NCBI GenBank assembly: GCA_905215555.1
Contig: CAJMQU010000023.1
Location: 5,585-69,584, forward strand
DNA: 64,000 nt
Direction of reading: 5' to 3'
From: an uncultured bacterium
GTDB taxonomy: Bacteria; Bacteroidota; Bacteroidia; Bacteroidales; Bacteroidaceae
Shown here: positions 8,559 to 17,871 of the stretch, piece after piece
How positions within the stretch are numbered: position 1 is the stretch's first letter
How the letters are laid out: each line of letters opens with the position of its first letter
Program-made: the position numbers and the translations under genes
The notes under the pieces: generated by a model
Database searches by the model: none
What the model saw: only the letters and a program-made list of their open reading frames with translations
What the model was told of the DNA's origin: nothing

Positions 8559-9506
8559 ATGGCCCCTTCCATACGCATTAAAAACATCCGTGAGTTACCT
8601 ATCATCAGCGGCAGTAAAAACGATACGCGAGAAAAAATCAGCTGCATCATCATCGGACACCGGGAAGCGGAAGAACAGTTTTCGTCCGACATCCATCTCG
8701 ATGCCTTTATCATCCTATTGGTTTTGTCCGGAAAAGGACGAGCTGTAATCAATTATAAAACGTATGACATTCAAGTAAATACGCTCCTATTGCTGACTTC
8801 TGCCCATTTGTTCCATTTTTATGATTGTAGCAATGATTTCCAATGCCAATGCCTCTTTGTCAGCAAGGAGTTTACTGACGAAATGGACTCAACCGACATG
8901 ATTTACCGGAGAACAAAATACGGCGTACGGCTATACAATGAACCCGTAATACCTTTGGAGCATCCGCATGCCGCCCTATTGGCGAAACGGCTGGACAGTG
9001 TCAATCAGAACATTGACCGTACAGAGCATTTCTATCACAAAGAAGTGATCCTAAACCGACTGTTTGCTTTCTACCTCGATTTAAGCGACATCCTCGAACG
9101 TACCAATCTACCCCATACGAACGGTCGCCTGAGCCGTTACGAAAGTGTCATCAAGTCGTTCATCGAACTACTGGCAGCGCATTACCGTGAAGAACACAAA
9201 GTAGACTTTTACGCTGCCCGGCTGAACCTGTCCGCCCACCACCTGACGCAAATACTTAAACTCGTGACAGGACAAAGTGTGAGCGACTTTATCTTTGAAA
9301 TGCTATTCAGCGAGGCGCGCAACTTGCTGATGCACTCCAAACTATCCGTACAGGAAATAGCCACTGCCCTCAACTTTTCCGACCAGTCTTCTTTCGGGAA
9401 GTTCTTCAAGCGGAAAGCAGGTATATCGCCCGTAGATTTCAGAAAAGATATGAAACAAGAGAAAGAAGAAGCTAGCGCTCTACATCACAGTACAGAAATG
9501 CACTAA
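8559..9506 (+). CDS. AraC-family transcriptional regulator
   Basis: About 315 residues from the chosen ATG at 8559. The N-terminal half is a cupin-like sensing domain (hydrophobic strands such as AFIILLVLSGKGRAVI). The C-terminal 100 residues form the AraC/XylS double helix-turn-helix, seen in FYAARLNLSAHHLTQILKL and in LSVQEIATALNFSDQSSFGK followed by FFKRKAGISPVDFRK. It is divergent from the TolC-HlyD-MFS operon and is the obvious candidate to control it. The longer frame from TTG 8505 was rejected because a strong promoter overlaps it. Confidence 0.85.
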   Translation: MAPSIRIKNIRELPIISGSKNDTREKISCIIIGHREAEEQFSSDIHLDAFIILLVLSGKGRAVINYKTYDIQVNTLLLLTSAHLFHFYDCSNDFQCQCLFVSKEFTDEMDSTDMIYRRTKYGVRLYNEPVIPLEHPHAALLAKRLDSVNQNIDRTEHFYHKEVILNRLFAFYLDLSDILERTNLPHTNGRLSRYESVIKSFIELLAAHYREEHKVDFYAARLNLSAHHLTQILKLVTGQSVSDFIFEMLFSEARNLLMHSKLSVQEIATALNFSDQSSFGKFFKRKAGISPVDFRKDMKQEKEEASALHHSTEMH

Positions 9507-9530
9507 ATCTGCCAACGGAACATAAAGCAG

Positions 9531-9561
9531 TTTCGTTATTCAGATATTTATCGTACTTTTG
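9531..9561 (+). promoter_or_regulatory. promoter of aroA
   Basis: TACTTTTG at 9554-9561 fits the -7 consensus. TTTC at 9531-9534, 19 bases upstream, is a fair -33. The aroA ATG lies 44 bases downstream. Confidence 0.65.
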
Positions 9562-9605
9562 TAGTCTGTAAACCAGCTATTAGATTCTAAATAGAGAATA
9601 CAACT

Positions 9606-10865
9606 ATGCGCTATAAACTTACGGCACCTGCCACTCTGCACACCACTATTCAGCTCCCGGCTTCCAAGAGTATCAGTAACCGGGCTTTGATATTACATGC
9701 TTTAGCACAGGGATGCATCACGCCCGCCAATCTGAGCGATTGCGATGACACCCGTGTCATGATAAAGGCCCTGGACGGAACTCCCGAACATATCGACATC
9801 CTTGCCGCCGGAACAGCGATGCGTTTCCTCACCGCCTATCTCAGCGTAACACCCGGCACACGCATCATTACGGGTACCGAGCGAATGCAACAACGTCCTA
9901 TACGGATTCTTGTAGATGCCCTGCGCGAACTGGGTGCGCAAATAGAATATGCCGGCAAAGAGGGTTACCCTCCGCTACGCATCACAGGCACAGAGCTGAC
10001 GGGTGCAGAAATCACATTGGCCGGAAACGTAAGTTCACAATATATATCTGCCTTACTGATGATCGGTCCGGTTCTGAAAAACGGACTGAAACTGAATCTG
10101 ACGGGAGAAATCATCTCGCGCCCATATATCAACCTGACGTTGCAACTGATGAAAGAATTCGGTGCTGAAGCCGCATGGAGTTCCGAAAACAGCATCACCG
10201 TCCGCCCCGGCAATTACAAAGACATATCCTTCACTGTAGAAAGTGACTGGAGTGCTGCATCCTATTGGTATCAAATGATTGCCCTGAGCCAGGACCATAG
10301 GACTAATGAGGAAAAAGCCGTAAAGACAGAAGTGGAATTATCGGGACTTTTCCCACGCAGCTATCAGGGAGACAGCCGGGGAGCGGAGATATTCACGAAA
10401 CTTGGTGTACGGACAACGCATACCGGCCGTGGAGTGGTATTGACTCAGATAGGCAGCCCTGTTGCCCACATCAAGGAAGATTTGGTCGATATCCCCGATC
10501 TGGCACAAACTTTCGTTGTGACTTGTTGTTTAATGAACATACCTTTCCGTTTTACCGGATTGCAGAGCCTGAAAATCAAGGAGACAGACCGGATTCAGGC
10601 ACTCATCACCGAATTGCATAAGTTGGGATATGTGGTGAAGTCGGAAGAGGACAGTATATTAATCTGGAACGGTGAGCGTTGCGAACCGGAAGCCAATCCC
10701 GTTATTGCAACTTACGAGGACCACCGGATGGCAATGGCCTTTGCACCTGCCGCCATGCGGGTGCCGTCCTTACGGATTGCCGACCCTCAAGTGGTTTCCA
10801 AATCTTATCCGGGATATTGGAAAGATTTGCAACAAGCCGGATTTGAAATTGAAACAATAAAATGA
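9606..10865 (+). CDS. aroA: 3-phosphoshikimate 1-carboxyvinyltransferase (EPSP synthase)
   Basis: A 419-residue cytoplasmic enzyme of the shikimate pathway that joins phosphoenolpyruvate to shikimate-3-phosphate. Family hallmarks are present: PASKSISNRALILHAL near the start (substrate-binding Lys and Ser), GTAMRFLTAYL, TGTERMQQRPI, the conserved KETDRI, and the C-terminal EDHRMAMAF. The two-domain length is slightly short of the 427 residues of E. coli, as is usual in Bacteroidetes. It leads a plus-strand series with the small anchored protein and the ABC permease. The rest of the aromatic pathway is not in this window. Confidence 0.95.
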   Translation: MRYKLTAPATLHTTIQLPASKSISNRALILHALAQGCITPANLSDCDDTRVMIKALDGTPEHIDILAAGTAMRFLTAYLSVTPGTRIITGTERMQQRPIRILVDALRELGAQIEYAGKEGYPPLRITGTELTGAEITLAGNVSSQYISALLMIGPVLKNGLKLNLTGEIISRPYINLTLQLMKEFGAEAAWSSENSITVRPGNYKDISFTVESDWSAASYWYQMIALSQDHRTNEEKAVKTEVELSGLFPRSYQGDSRGAEIFTKLGVRTTHTGRGVVLTQIGSPVAHIKEDLVDIPDLAQTFVVTCCLMNIPFRFTGLQSLKIKETDRIQALITELHKLGYVVKSEEDSILIWNGERCEPEANPVIATYEDHRMAMAFAPAAMRVPSLRIADPQVVSKSYPGYWKDLQQAGFEIETIK

Positions 10866-10943
10866 AGAATTTGACTGTGCCATACAAGCATACCGTCAAG
10901 TAATTCTTCATGTTTAATTTTTCGTTCTTAATTAAAAAAAGAT

Positions 10944-11363
10944 ATGTGGATACTGATAATAAGTCTGATTGCCCTCGCCTGCATTGCCCTTCTGGCAGGA
11001 TACATCCGCAACCGCCGCTTACAGAAAAAGATAGAGCGCGGAGAACTGGATGCCATGCCCGAAGTAAAGGAAGTAGATGCAGAATGTTGCGGACAGCATG
11101 AGGTGTGCGAACGGGACAGCCTGCTGGCTGCCGTCAGCAAGAAGATAGAGTATTACGACGATGAAGAACTGGACAAATACATCGGCATCGCCCCCGAAAA
11201 CTATACTCCCAAACAGGAAGATGAATTCAGGGACATATTCTATACAATGCAGGATACTGATGTCGCCGGATGGGTGCGAAGCTTGCAACTGCGCGGAATT
11301 GCATTGCCGGATAATATCAAAGACGAAGTATTCCTCATTATAGGAGAGAGAAGAACTCATTAA
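10944..11363 (+). CDS. small membrane-anchored protein of unknown function
   Basis: A 139-residue protein with an N-terminal transmembrane anchor (LIISLIALACIALLAGYI), a short basic stretch, and a Cys-containing motif AECCGQHEVCERDS near residue 50 that could bind metal or form disulphides. The rest is acidic and polar (YYDDEELDKYIGIAP). I do not recognise a named family, though similar proteins occur next to aroA in other Bacteroides as far as I recall. It lies 78 bases after aroA and 85 before the ABC permease gene, compatible with one transcript. Confidence 0.65.
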   Translation: MWILIISLIALACIALLAGYIRNRRLQKKIERGELDAMPEVKEVDAECCGQHEVCERDSLLAAVSKKIEYYDDEELDKYIGIAPENYTPKQEDEFRDIFYTMQDTDVAGWVRSLQLRGIALPDNIKDEVFLIIGERRTH

Positions 11364-11448
11364 ATACAAAAGATTAAATATTAATAGTTGGAGTTGATAC
11401 GAATGTACAAAGCAATACCTTATAATTAATATTTCATAACTGGTTACA

Positions 11449-12276
11449 ATGGACCTACTACAATATACATTCTTTCAACACGCCCTCATCGGCAGCTTGC
11501 TGGCAAGCATCGTTTGCGGACTTATCGGTACATACATTGTAACGAGGCGGTTGGTGTTCATTAGCGGCGGACTGACACATGCTTCTTTCGGTGGTATCGG
11601 TCTGGGACTCTATTCGGGCATCTCTCCTATTCTGGCAGCCGGTGTTTTTGCGGTATTGTCTGCCTTTGGGGTGGAGTGGCTAAGCAAACGCAATGACATG
11701 CGTGAAGATTCGGCCATTGCTGTGTTCTGGACGCTGGGGATGGCATTGGGCATCATGTTCACTTTCCTTTCACCGGGTTTTGCGCCCGACCTTTCGGCCT
11801 ATCTGTTTGGCAATATCCTGACAATCACGATGACTGATATAGCTTTGTTGGCAGGGCTTGCGGTGATACTGACTATCTTCTTTGTCCTCTATTTGCGCCC
11901 GATTATTTATGTTGCTTTCGACAGGGAATTTGCCCGGTCTCAAGGGATTCCGGTACAGATATTCGAGTATGTGCTAATGATGTTCATTGCACTGACTATT
12001 GTCGCCTGCCTGCGCATGGTGGGCATTGTATTGGTCATTTCGCTGCTCACCATTCCGCAAATGACAGCGAACTTATTCACACATCGTTTCCACCGCATTA
12101 TATGGCTGTCCATCGGCATCGGTTATCTCAGTTGCCTGGGCGGATTGATGATATCTTATTATCTCAATGTTCCTTCGGGGGCGGCTATCATCTTCTTTTC
12201 CATCATTATATATGTGGTATGTAAATTGGGAAAGAGTTTTTATTTATCTTTACGGCAGAAAAAGCAGAACCCGTAA
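11449..12276 (+). CDS. ABC-3 family metal-ion transporter permease
   Basis: A 275-residue integral membrane protein with 7-8 hydrophobic helices. The ABC-3 signatures are clear: ALIGSLLASIVCGLIGTYIV at the N-terminus, RRLVFISGGLTHASFGGIGL, and the later IVACLRMVGIVLVISLLTIP with QMTANL. ZnuB, MntB and TroC belong here and move Zn or Mn. No ATPase or binding protein is encoded next to it, so partner subunits must lie elsewhere. It ends 17 bases before the PorW-like gene. Confidence 0.85.
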   Translation: MDLLQYTFFQHALIGSLLASIVCGLIGTYIVTRRLVFISGGLTHASFGGIGLGLYSGISPILAAGVFAVLSAFGVEWLSKRNDMREDSAIAVFWTLGMALGIMFTFLSPGFAPDLSAYLFGNILTITMTDIALLAGLAVILTIFFVLYLRPIIYVAFDREFARSQGIPVQIFEYVLMMFIALTIVACLRMVGIVLVISLLTIPQMTANLFTHRFHRIIWLSIGIGYLSCLGGLMISYYLNVPSGAAIIFFSIIIYVVCKLGKSFYLSLRQKKQNP

Positions 12277-12293
12277 AAATCCATTGGCATAGT

Positions 12294-15200
12294 TTGAAAC
12301 GCAAAGTAATCTACCTCTCTGGCATCTTAATGACTTTGATGCTCGTTGCCGGGTGTTCTACACGAAAGAACACAGCCGGTACACGCTTCTACCATGCCCT
12401 GACCACCCGCTACAACGTTTACTTCAACGGCAATGAAGCCTATAAAGCCGGGCTCGAAGCACAACAGCAAGGAAATAAAGACAATTACATGGAGGTGCTC
12501 CCCCTCTACCCCATAGGCAATAAAGAAACCACAGGCATCGGAACTTCCGACTTCGACCGAGCTATCGAGAAAGCACAAAAAGCCATCCGGCAGCACTCCA
12601 TCAAACGGCGCCCTATCCGCAAACCGGGACGGGCATACACAGATGAATACAAGAAATGGCTGGCACGCCGTGAATTCAATCCTTTCATAAACCGCGCATG
12701 GCTGTTGCTGGGCAAAGCGCAATATCAGAAAGGTGACTTTCCGGAAGCCGCATCAACATTCTCCTACATCGCACGCCTTTACGACGGACAAACGGGCATC
12801 ACTTCCGAGGCACTCATCTGGCTATCCCGCTGTTACTCTGCACTGGGTTGGCAATATGACGCTGAAGACGCCCTGAACCGGGTGAACAACGACAGCCTAC
12901 CCCTGTCACTGGCAGTTCCGTATGCCTCGGCAACGGGAAATTTCCTGTTGGGCAGCAAGCGATACAGGGAAGCGATTCCGCATCTGGAGAAAACCGCCAG
13001 GAACGAAAAAAACAAGAAACAGAAAGCACGCTGTTACTACCTTCTGGGGCAGACCTACCAAATGTTGCAACAAACGGAACAAGCTTATCAGGCTTACAGC
13101 AAAGTAATCCGCCTCAACCCACCGTACGAACTGGCCCTCAGCGCCCGCATCCGGCAAACAGAAGTGATGCCTTCCGCCAACAGCCGCAAAATCACAGGAA
13201 AACTGTTGCGCCTCAGCCGCGACGAAAAGAATGAAGAATTTCTCGACCAGATATATTATGCACTGGGCAATGTATATCTCGCCAAAAACGATACGGTTCA
13301 GGCTCTTGCCGCCTATCATAAGGGAATAGAAAACAGCAAACGGAACGGTGTGGAGAAAGGCATTCTGCAACTCACACTGGGAAATCTGTACTGGCAACAG
13401 GCACGCTATGCCGAAGCACAAAAAGCATATACCGAAGCCATCGGACTGATAGATAAGACGCATCAAGAATATGATACCGCTACCACCCGTTCGGAAATTC
13501 TGGACGAACTGGTGCCACACACCACCGCCATACAACTGCAAGACAGCTTACAGCGCCTTGCCGGAATGACAGAAGAAGAACGGTTGGCCGTGATAGAGGA
13601 AATCATCGCGCAAGTCATTGCCCGGGAAGAAGCGGAACGCAAAGTGGCAGAGGAAGCGGAACGGGAAACCAACCGTCAACAAATGCTTGATGAAGCAGCC
13701 AACCAATTGCCCGCCACCGCTGTCGTCACCCGACCGGGACGAAACGCCGCCACTCCCCCGCAAACCACCCAGCCCACCATAGGGGGAAAGCAGGCCTGGT
13801 ACTTCTACAACCCGCAATTAGTGGAACAGGGCAAAGCTGAATTCCAGCGTCTATGGGGACGCCGGAAACTGGAAGATAACTGGCGAAGAAAGAATAAAAC
13901 AGTGGTCGCCCTGGATGATTTCGGGGAAATAAATTATAACGAACCCGACCAGACTGCCGGAACAGACTCTATCCCAAACAATAAGGAGAACAAAACCGGC
14001 AGCAACGGCTCACAAGGCAGCAAGAACGGGAAAGAGAGTATCGGTAGTAACGGAAAAGCCGGCACCGACAGCACTGCCAACGACACGCATCGCCCGGAAT
14101 ACTATCTGTCACAGATTCCATTGACAGAAGAAGCAATGCAAACCTCAAACGCATTGTTATCAGAAGCCTTGTATGGCGCCGGAATGATATTCAAAGACCG
14201 CATGCAGGATTTCCGAAAGGCGGAATCCGTCTTTGAACGACTTGTACACCAGTTCCCGGACTTCGCGCAACTGGATGAGGTGTATTATCAGCTATTCCTG
14301 ACCGAATTAGCTATGGAGTATTATGGGAAAGAGAATAAATCCTTCGACAAGCCCAAGAGGATGGGTGACACTCTTTCCGCACATCAATATGCGGAAGCGG
14401 TATTACCAAAAGCCGAAAGATACAAGTCCGAACTTATCGCCCGCTTCCCCGAAAGCCGTTATGCCAAAACACTGGCCGACCCGGATTTTGCAGAAAACGC
14501 AGTGCACGGCAAGCAACGCGAAGATTCGCTCTACACCCGTGCCTACGAGCATTTTCAAACGGGAGATACTGCCACCGTACGTGCTGCCGCGCATCTTTCC
14601 GCAGAGATATATCCCCTGGGTCAGCATCGCCCGAAGTTCATGTTCCTCGATGCCGTCACCCGTCTGCAAAGCGGAGAAACCAACCAATTCCTCGCTATTC
14701 TGAAACAGCTTGTACAGCAATATCCGCAGAATGAAATTACCGATCTCGCCGCCCATATACTGAAAGGTGTACAGGAAGGACGTTTACTGGCCCGCGACAG
14801 CCATACATTCGGTTCCATCTGGCAACGCCGGAATACTGAACTTGCCGAAGCCGGTAACTTGTTAGGCGACAGTCTGGGCAGTGCAACCATCCTTTCCCCG
14901 GACAGTGCATTCAGCACAGAGCGCAACATTCCGTTCCTCTTCATCCTCGCCTATGAAGAAGGAAAAGTCAACGAAAACATGCTTCTGTTTGAAGTGGCAC
15001 GCTATAATTTCTCCACCTTCTTGGTGAAGAACTTCGACCTGGCTTTTGCTCACGAACGGGGCATCGGGATGCTGCAAATCAAGCCGTTCAGTAATTACGA
15101 TGAAGCGCAGCAATATTTCCGCAGGCTCTACTCCACTCCCGAAATGGCTGCCCGACTGAGCGGTATACGTGCAGTGCTCATTTCAGAAGCAAACTATGAA

Positions 15201-15404
15201 CAACTCATCAAGCAATACAGTTTTGATGACTACGACACCTTCTACCGTGCCCACTTCTCTTCCATCCCGGAACCCGAACTGAAAGGTTACATGCTGGACG
15301 AACCCCTGTTGAACCTGCCCACCGAGGAAGAAGAACGACAGAAAGAAGAAAATCTGCCTATGGAAGAGGATGACCCGGAAAATGGTGTTATCTTTGAGGA
15401 CTGA
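12294..15404 (+). CDS. PorW/SprE-like tetratricopeptide lipoprotein
   Basis: A 1036-residue lipoprotein. A TTG start at 12294 is chosen because it gives a full signal peptide with lipobox (MKRKVIYLSG then LVAGC, Cys about 21); the next ATG at 12330 would remove the basic N-region. After the Cys comes HALTTRYNVYFNGNEAYKAG, the signature I associate with SprE/PorW of Bacteroidetes type IX secretion and gliding. TPR-like helices fill residues 100-390, then a low-complexity Glu/Lys and Gly/Ser/Asn linker (about 430-600), then more TPR-like helices. An Asp/Glu-rich tail ends it. It is followed 11 bases later by a PorX gene, a meaningful pairing. Confidence 0.8.
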   Translation: MKRKVIYLSGILMTLMLVAGCSTRKNTAGTRFYHALTTRYNVYFNGNEAYKAGLEAQQQGNKDNYMEVLPLYPIGNKETTGIGTSDFDRAIEKAQKAIRQHSIKRRPIRKPGRAYTDEYKKWLARREFNPFINRAWLLLGKAQYQKGDFPEAASTFSYIARLYDGQTGITSEALIWLSRCYSALGWQYDAEDALNRVNNDSLPLSLAVPYASATGNFLLGSKRYREAIPHLEKTARNEKNKKQKARCYYLLGQTYQMLQQTEQAYQAYSKVIRLNPPYELALSARIRQTEVMPSANSRKITGKLLRLSRDEKNEEFLDQIYYALGNVYLAKNDTVQALAAYHKGIENSKRNGVEKGILQLTLGNLYWQQARYAEAQKAYTEAIGLIDKTHQEYDTATTRSEILDELVPHTTAIQLQDSLQRLAGMTEEERLAVIEEIIAQVIAREEAERKVAEEAERETNRQQMLDEAANQLPATAVVTRPGRNAATPPQTTQPTIGGKQAWYFYNPQLVEQGKAEFQRLWGRRKLEDNWRRKNKTVVALDDFGEINYNEPDQTAGTDSIPNNKENKTGSNGSQGSKNGKESIGSNGKAGTDSTANDTHRPEYYLSQIPLTEEAMQTSNALLSEALYGAGMIFKDRMQDFRKAESVFERLVHQFPDFAQLDEVYYQLFLTELAMEYYGKENKSFDKPKRMGDTLSAHQYAEAVLPKAERYKSELIARFPESRYAKTLADPDFAENAVHGKQREDSLYTRAYEHFQTGDTATVRAAAHLSAEIYPLGQHRPKFMFLDAVTRLQSGETNQFLAILKQLVQQYPQNEITDLAAHILKGVQEGRLLARDSHTFGSIWQRRNTELAEAGNLLGDSLGSATILSPDSAFSTERNIPFLFILAYEEGKVNENMLLFEVARYNFSTFLVKNFDLAFAHERGIGMLQIKPFSNYDEAQQYFRRLYSTPEMAARLSGIRAVLISEANYEQLIKQYSFDDYDTFYRAHFSSIPEPELKGYMLDEPLLNLPTEEEERQKEENLPMEEDDPENGVIFED

Positions 15405-15415
15405 AAACATAAAAT

Positions 15416-16981
15416 ATGAAGAAAGACAGATTACTTTGGGTAGACGATGAAATCAGTTTGTTGCGACCGCACATCCTGTTTCTGGAAGGCAAAGGTTACG
15501 AGGTCGACACCGTAACCAACGGACAGGATGCGCTTGACCGCTGCCGTGCCACTACCTACGACCTCATCTTTCTGGACGAGAACATGCCCGGACTGAGCGG
15601 TCTGCAAACCCTGGCACTGATAAAAGAAATCTGCCCTACCGTCCCCGTCATCATGATCACCAAAAGTGAAGAAGAAAATATCATGGACATGGCTATCGGG
15701 CAAAAGATAGCGGATTATCTTATCAAACCCGTCAATCCCAACCAGATATTACTGTCACTGAAAAAGAATCTGCACCGCCGAGACATTGTCAGCGAAGCCG
15801 CCCAGACCGGCTATCAACAGAACTTCGGCAAGATAGGCATGCAAATCAACGATTCGCTGACCGCCGCCGACTGGATGGAACTATACCGCCGCCTCGTCTA
15901 CTGGGAACTGGAACTGGAAGCGACGGACAGCCCCATGAGTGAAATGCTTGCCATGCAGAAAGCAGAAGCCAACTCCGCTTTTGCCAAATTCATCAAGAAG
16001 CACTACGCGGACTGGATATCAGCAAAGGATGCTTCCCCCGACTACCCCCTCATGAGTCCGGATATTTTCAAACGTATTCTTTTCCCTCTGTTGGACAAAG
16101 GCGTAAAGGTATTCTTTATCGTCCTCGACAACTTCCGCTACGACCAGTGGCGTGTCCTTGCCGACGAGTTGTCCGGCTTGTTCAACATAGACGAGCAACT
16201 CTATTTCAGCATCCTGCCCACTGCCACGCAATATGCCCGCAACGCCATCTTCTCCGGTCTGATGCCCGACCAGATAGCACGGCTCTTTCCGGAATTGTGG
16301 ATAGACGAGGACGAAGAAGAAAACAAGAACCTGAACGAAGCTCCGCTGATACGCACTATCATCGAGCGTTACCGTCGCAACGATACATTCTCTTACCATA
16401 AAATAAATGATGCCGCAAGTGCCGAACGCCTGTTGGCACAACTGCCTGCACTGTCCCAGAATGACCTCAACGTTGCCGTGTTCAACTTCATCGATATGTT
16501 GAGCCACAGCCGCACAGAAAGTAAGATGATACGCGAACTCGCCTCCACCGAGGCAGCCTACCGCAGCATCACGCTTTCGTGGTTTCGCCATTCACCGCTG
16601 AGCGACTTGCTGAAAGCGCTTGCCAGCCGACAGTATCGTGTCATCATCACTACGGACCACGGCAGTATCCGTGTAGACAACCCGATAAAAGTGCAAAGTA
16701 ACAGTAAAGAAATCAATGCCAACCTGCGCTACAAGCTATCGCGCAACATGGCATATAATCCCAAACAGGTATTCGAAATCACCCGCCCCGCAGATGTACA
16801 CCTGCCCTCGCCCAACGTGAGCACGCGTTATATCTTTGCAACCGGACGGGATTTCTTTGCTTATCCGAATAACTATAATCACTACGTCAGCTACTACACT
16901 GATACCTTCCAGCATGGAGGAATATCGATGGAGGAGATGATTATTCCGCTTATCACATTGAGCGGACGAGGAGGGGGATAG
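15416..16981 (+). CDS. porX: PorX-type response regulator with PglZ domain
   Basis: A 521-residue two-domain protein. Residues 1-120 are a CheY-like receiver with acidic pair D10/D11, phospho-acceptor Asp54 (in IFLDENMPG), the Thr of MITKSEE and Lys104 in YLIKPVNP. A helical linker follows. Residues 230-515 form a PglZ (alkaline-phosphatase-like) domain with FIVLDNFRYDQW at about 234-245 and ITTDHGS at about 411-417, the metal-binding and catalytic signatures. This is the architecture of PorX, which in Porphyromonas and Flavobacterium regulates type IX secretion. No kinase gene (porY) is adjacent. All key residues seem intact. Confidence 0.88.
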   Translation: MKKDRLLWVDDEISLLRPHILFLEGKGYEVDTVTNGQDALDRCRATTYDLIFLDENMPGLSGLQTLALIKEICPTVPVIMITKSEEENIMDMAIGQKIADYLIKPVNPNQILLSLKKNLHRRDIVSEAAQTGYQQNFGKIGMQINDSLTAADWMELYRRLVYWELELEATDSPMSEMLAMQKAEANSAFAKFIKKHYADWISAKDASPDYPLMSPDIFKRILFPLLDKGVKVFFIVLDNFRYDQWRVLADELSGLFNIDEQLYFSILPTATQYARNAIFSGLMPDQIARLFPELWIDEDEEENKNLNEAPLIRTIIERYRRNDTFSYHKINDAASAERLLAQLPALSQNDLNVAVFNFIDMLSHSRTESKMIRELASTEAAYRSITLSWFRHSPLSDLLKALASRQYRVIITTDHGSIRVDNPIKVQSNSKEINANLRYKLSRNMAYNPKQVFEITRPADVHLPSPNVSTRYIFATGRDFFAYPNNYNHYVSYYTDTFQHGGISMEEMIIPLITLSGRGGG

Positions 16982-17117
16982 AAGAAGCTGTACCTTCAAT
17001 TCAGAAGTTATTATCAGCCTACTACTAAATTGTTTTTCTCCTATTGGGAAAAATAAAACGCCCGTTTATACCACTTTATTTTTCAAACGTTACTTAAAAC
17101 TATAGATAAAAGATTAT

Positions 17118-17543
17118 ATGGAAATCAAAATTCAATCTCTGGACCATATCCACGAAGCCGCCCGCGAATTCATCGCTGCGATGGGCGACAATACCGTTTT
17201 CGCTCTTTACGGAAAGATGGGAGCCGGTAAAACAACATTTATCAAGGCACTCTGCCAGGAACTGGGTGTTGAGGACGTCGTCACCTCTCCCACTTTTGCC
17301 GTCATCAATGAGTACCGCTCGGACATAGCGGGCGAGTTGATTTATCATTTCGACTTCTATCGCATCAAAAAGTTGGAAGAAGTATATGACATGGGATATG
17401 AGGATTATTTCTACAGCGGAGCGCTCTGCTTTATCGAATGGCCGGAATTGATAGAGGAACTCCTACCGGGCAATACGGTACGCGTCACTATCGAAGAACT
17501 GGAAGACGGCTCACGCAAGCTGACAATGGAAAGCCAGGAATAA
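17118..17543 (+). CDS. tsaE: tRNA threonylcarbamoyladenosine biosynthesis ATPase TsaE
   Basis: A 141-residue ATPase needed, with TsaB and TsaD, for the t6A modification at position 37 of ANN-decoding tRNAs. The Walker A loop GKMGAGKTT lies at residues 32-40, the family motif TSPTFAVINEY follows near 56-67, and HFDFYRI and FIEWPE complete the signature. Length is normal for the family. It starts 136 bases after porX and ends 6 bases before the Imm17-like gene, so those two are probably co-transcribed. Confidence 0.93.
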   Translation: MEIKIQSLDHIHEAAREFIAAMGDNTVFALYGKMGAGKTTFIKALCQELGVEDVVTSPTFAVINEYRSDIAGELIYHFDFYRIKKLEEVYDMGYEDYFYSGALCFIEWPELIEELLPGNTVRVTIEELEDGSRKLTMESQE

Positions 17544-17549
17544 GTCATT

Positions 17550-17765
17550 ATGAGCCAATACATCATTCAGGGAATTTTTGCAGTGGCCGGCATCATTTCG
17601 TTGCTGGCTGCGGTGTTCGACTGGGAGTGGTTCTTTACCGCACGAAACACGCAGTTTGCGGTAAGGAGTGTGGGGCGACAGCGTGCGAGGTTATTCTATG
17701 GAGTGCTAGGAGTTATCCTTATCGGGATGTCGGTGTTCTTCTTTCTGAATACACCGCCGGCATGA
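17550..17765 (+). CDS. Imm17-like small membrane protein
   Basis: A 71-residue protein with two transmembrane helices (about residues 5-25 and 48-67) joined by a conserved basic loop containing FFTARNTQF and VRSVGRQRARLFYG. That pattern resembles the Imm17 family, which is named for presumed immunity proteins in polymorphic toxin systems. No toxin gene lies nearby. Being 6 bases after tsaE in a housekeeping setting, it may have a general membrane role instead. Confidence 0.6.
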   Translation: MSQYIIQGIFAVAGIISLLAAVFDWEWFFTARNTQFAVRSVGRQRARLFYGVLGVILIGMSVFFFLNTPPA

Positions 17766-17770
17766 TTTCT

Positions 17771-17858
17771 CAGACACGGATAACGCGGATTTTTCTTCTT
17801 ACTACGTGTATACTGATCGGTTATAGCATAGCATTAAGATCCACGTCATCCGTGTCTG
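17771..17858. terminator. long inverted repeat between convergent operons
   Basis: Arms at 17771-17790 (CAGACACGGATAACGCGGAT) and 17839-17858 pair over 20 bases with two mismatches, and flanking T and A runs extend the pairing. It sits exactly between the 3' ends of the tsaE/Imm17-like genes and the RND operon, so it may end transcription both ways. The 48-base loop is long for a simple terminator. Sequences of the CAGACACGGAT type recur in Bacteroides intergenic regions as far as I recall. Confidence 0.65.
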
Positions 17859-17871
17859 AAAAATACATATA

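Noticed and set aside
12906..13541. Long 211-residue minus-strand frame inside the PorW-like gene
   Set aside because: It is the antisense shadow of a well-supported coding sequence and has no recognisable family features.
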